From Phycisphaerae bacterium (GTDB taxonomy: Bacteria > Planctomycetota > Phycisphaerae > UBA1845 > PWPN01): 64,000 bases of DNA. The stretch is from assembly GCA_012729395.1 (NCBI GenBank), contig JAAYDF010000157.1, forward strand, positions 1-64,000. The letters are read 5' to 3'. Positions 61,496 to 64,000 of this stretch are shown here, piece by piece. Numbering within the stretch: position 1 is the first letter of the stretch; each line of letters starts with the position of its first letter. A model generated the notes under the pieces. It was not told the origin of the DNA. It ran no database searches and was given only the letters and a program-made list of their open reading frames with translations. Both the position numbers and the translations under genes were made by a program.

Positions 61496-64000
61496 ATGTT
61501 CGGAAGCGGTGGGAACGTGAATCCGTGGCGGCCGGGTGTGGTTGCGCGTGTGGGTGTGGTTGCCGGTGTGGTGATTGCCCTGCTGCCTGCCGGGCGAGTG
61601 GCTGCATCGGACGATGTGCGTCAGACGCTGTATGAGCGGGTGTTTGGCAAGGCGGCGGCGCTCGACCCTGAGATGGTCGCCAAGGTCAAGGCCGCCAAGC
61701 CGGGCGAATTCCTGCTGGTCGATTCCGACGGCGATGGGCGTGTGGATGAAGCCTGGTTCATCGATCCTTCGCTCCGGCATCAGGACAAAAACCGGCCGAT
61801 CCTCGTCCGGGCCATCGACGAGGACGGCGACCTCGAAAAGGACGGCCGCCCGGACCTCGACAGCGACCTCTACGTGGTGGATTGGAGGGCCGACGGCACA
61901 GTCGACGTCCTGCTCGATTACCAGGATAACGACGGCGACAACGACGTGGACGAGATGGCCTTCTACTTCCATATGCCCAACCATCCGTGGTTCGGCAAGG
62001 ACGTGCTCCGTACCTGGTGGGGCCGCGACGACGGCGACGACAACTTGCTGTGGTACGACGTGGACTACACCTACTACCAGGATCTCTGCCAGTACCGTTG
62101 CCATTTCAGCGGAGACGAGTCGTTCGTAGCCTTTGGCTTGCTGGCCGACAGTGAAGAATGGCTCAGCGCGTTCGAGAATCCCTTCCTGTTCTACGACGAA
62201 GACGGTGACGGATGCGGCGAGGTCGTGCTGCGGGTCGAAGGACGGGGCAACGAGGTACGGAGCATCCGGTACAGCTTCGACGCGGACGACGACGCCTTCG
62301 GCCGGCGAACGCACGACTACGATTTCTCGATCACCGCCGTCGCTCCCTCAGACCAGCCCGTGCGTCTACCGGCCAACGGGGTTACCCACACGACCTTGCG
62401 CGGCCTGCCCACCCAGCCCTGGCTGGACCGCGAGCACGCCCGGCCGTTCGTGACCCAGGCCTCATGGGAGCGCGCGTTGCTGACCTGGGACGAGATGAAC
62501 GCGAATACCGAGGCCAACGTTCAGCGCGATCCCAACGAACGCTGGGAGGGCGTCATCGCCCACAAATCCGAGCATTTCCCGCAAATCGGCGGCCCGCCGT
62601 GCAGCCCGCTCAATAAGCGAAACGAACTCAGCCTCAGACCCGTGACCCCGTTGCGGCTGTACTACGACCCCACCGACCACCGGCTACATCTGCTGGGAGC
62701 CAACGAGGGCTGGCTGCATGTGGACTACGATTTCGACGGCAAGGTCGACGCCCGTTATACGTACCTGGATGAGGACGGCGACGGCGTTTTCGACCGCCGG
62801 CAACTCGACCTCGACGCCGACGACCAGGTGGACTTCGACTGGAAGATGGCCGGCCGAGTCGATCGTGAGATCCCGCTCGACTTCAAGGCCATCAGCACGT
62901 TCTACAAAGCCGAGTTGGCCCGCACGCTGGACGCCAGCGACCAGTTCATCGAGGCGGCCTACACGGCGGTTTCTACGATTATCGCCCCGGACTCCACGGC
63001 GCAGCCCCAGCCCGACCTGCCCGGCCACACCGGCGGATTACCTGACTCATTTGTGGGAGCCCTGATGGCCGCCGACTCCTTCATGCACGGCGTCGAGCAC
63101 TGGATGCCCGAGACCGGGCTCGGGGCCCACATCCGCAAGAGCCCTGCGGGGATACGCTTCTATTCCGACCTGGTGCGTGACCGTCTGCTGCTGGCCCTCA
63201 AACAGCAGTTCGGCACATACACCGCCTGGGACCGGATCGAGACCCTGTACGCCGCCGGGGACTTCGCCGCCGCCGCCCTGCTCATCAGGCAGGAACTCCT
63301 CGGCGATCCGGATGAGTTGGATAACCTGCGGTTCAGCCTCGGCAGCTGCCGCATCGCCGTGCGGATCGAGAACCCCTCCGACTCGCCGCGGCACGACTGG
63401 CCTGTCGCCATTCCCATCCGCCAGATCACCGCAGCCGACGCGGGCTTCCGTGCTGAGACTTGTTCGGTCGAAGGACCCGAGCAGTGGATCGCCGGCCGCC
63501 AAATCCCCCACCAGATCGACGAGATTGACCCGGCAATCGGCGCGGAGTTGACCTTCCTGGCGGATCTGCCCCCCCGCGGGGCAGCCACCTACTACATTGC
63601 CTACACCCCCGAAGGTCATGCCGGCCGACAGCCCACGCACAGGACCGGCACCGCCGAGGACTGGATCCCGCCCAACATCGGGTGGGAGTCCAACCGCGTC
63701 GCCTACCGGGCCTATTGGGGGCAGTTCGACTTCTTCGGCAAGAAGATCAGGCAACTGATCTACCCGACCATCGGGAAAACCAGCTACCACCAGGAGGTAG
63801 AATGGGGTATCGACGCGCTGCACGTGGGGCAGACGGGAGGCTTGGGGGGCTTGACGCTCTATCACGGCGATAAGGCTTTTCTCGTGCAGAACCCGGCCGG
63901 CAAGGGCGAGGTCCAGTTCACCAAGCGGCAGCTCGTGAGCGGGCCCGTGCGGGCGGCGATCGAGTTCGTCGCGACGAACGTCTGCCCCTCGCGGCTGGAC
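61496..64000 (+). CDS. Secreted DxDGDG-repeat protein with DUF4861-like domain (3' end outside window)
   Basis: The frame is open from ATG 61496 (AGGAGAG seven bases upstream) to the end of the window, 835 codons with no stop, so the gene is partial. A signal peptide follows the start (VVAGVVIALLPAGRVAA). Residues about 70-460 carry calcium-loop-like repeats (DSDGDGRVDEAW, DNDGDNDVDE, DEDGDGCGEV, DFDGKVDARY, DEDGDGVFDRRQLDLDADD). They align with the lipoprotein at 53663 (FYDEDGDG against FYDMDGDG; LHLLGANEGWLHVD against IHLRGATEGWIQV). From about residue 620 a DUF4861-like domain begins (NPSDSPRHDWPVAIPIRQI; YRAYWGQFDFFGKKIRQLIY; VGQTGGLGGLTLYHGDKAF). It is probably a glycan-processing or glycan-binding surface protein. 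Confidence 0.8.
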   Translation, partial: MFGSGGNVNPWRPGVVARVGVVAGVVIALLPAGRVAASDDVRQTLYERVFGKAAALDPEMVAKVKAAKPGEFLLVDSDGDGRVDEAWFIDPSLRHQDKNRPILVRAIDEDGDLEKDGRPDLDSDLYVVDWRADGTVDVLLDYQDNDGDNDVDEMAFYFHMPNHPWFGKDVLRTWWGRDDGDDNLLWYDVDYTYYQDLCQYRCHFSGDESFVAFGLLADSEEWLSAFENPFLFYDEDGDGCGEVVLRVEGRGNEVRSIRYSFDADDDAFGRRTHDYDFSITAVAPSDQPVRLPANGVTHTTLRGLPTQPWLDREHARPFVTQASWERALLTWDEMNANTEANVQRDPNERWEGVIAHKSEHFPQIGGPPCSPLNKRNELSLRPVTPLRLYYDPTDHRLHLLGANEGWLHVDYDFDGKVDARYTYLDEDGDGVFDRRQLDLDADDQVDFDWKMAGRVDREIPLDFKAISTFYKAELARTLDASDQFIEAAYTAVSTIIAPDSTAQPQPDLPGHTGGLPDSFVGALMAADSFMHGVEHWMPETGLGAHIRKSPAGIRFYSDLVRDRLLLALKQQFGTYTAWDRIETLYAAGDFAAAALLIRQELLGDPDELDNLRFSLGSCRIAVRIENPSDSPRHDWPVAIPIRQITAADAGFRAETCSVEGPEQWIAGRQIPHQIDEIDPAIGAELTFLADLPPRGAATYYIAYTPEGHAGRQPTHRTGTAEDWIPPNIGWESNRVAYRAYWGQFDFFGKKIRQLIYPTIGKTSYHQEVEWGIDALHVGQTGGLGGLTLYHGDKAFLVQNPAGKGEVQFTKRQLVSGPVRAAIEFVATNVCPSRLD

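Overview
The window looks like a chromosomal fragment of a GC-rich bacterium of the Planctomycetota, most likely from the Phycisphaerae side of the phylum. This is inferred from gene content: secreted GHL10-type proteins ending in type I dockerin-like repeats, PmoA/DUF6807 and DUF1080 (3-keto-disaccharide hydrolase) proteins, a zinc-ribbon pseudopilin, secreted proteins with DxDGDG repeats, an LptD-like outer membrane protein, and very many REP-like palindromes between genes. I saw no rRNA, tRNA, CRISPR array, transposase or prophage. The reading was by eye, so a single tRNA could have been missed.

Layout. 0-5.2 kb: a secreted phosphoesterase, an M20 amidohydrolase overlapping a coiled-coil lipoprotein gene, an acidic membrane protein and rsmE. 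5.2-14 kb: an atypical SDR, tsaD, a two-domain esterase, scpB and a zinc-ribbon pseudopilin lying between two arrays of a 107-bp repeat. 14-26 kb: an lptD-like gene, a small ribbon-helix-helix protein, an HtrA protease, a ROK sugar kinase with a Ycf46-like AAA ATPase, and ppdK. 26-34 kb: a secreted putative metallopeptidase, a GHL10 protein, an S1-domain protein and two proteins of unknown function. 34-43 kb: tatC overlapping a DUF6807 gene, a GH38 alpha-mannosidase, an orphan solute-binding lipoprotein, a membrane hydrolase and a GNAT acetyltransferase. 43-48 kb, minus strand: a threonine aldolase, a COG0523 GTPase overlapping a UROD-thioredoxin fusion, and a tetraheme cytochrome-DUF1080 fusion. 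48-52.5 kb: a second, larger GHL10 protein and a Tat-exported EEP-family enzyme. 52.9-64 kb: a one-strand block with a GntR/FadR regulator, a DxDGDG lipoprotein, a Gfo/Idh/MocA oxidoreductase, a class III aminotransferase, a secreted polysaccharide-lyase-like protein and a DxDGDG-DUF4861 protein that runs off the window.

How the genes fit together. Housekeeping genes (rsmE, tsaD, scpB, lptD, htrA, ppdK, an S1 protein, tatC) are interspersed with secreted carbohydrate-active genes. The right-hand block reads as a polysaccharide or uronate utilisation locus under its own GntR regulator, with a consensus-like promoter at 52905-52933. The most unusual parts are the paralogous DxDGDG proteins at its two ends, the UROD-thioredoxin/GTPase pair, the tetraheme cytochrome fused to a DUF1080 domain, and palindromic repeats that supply the last codons and stop codon of two genes.
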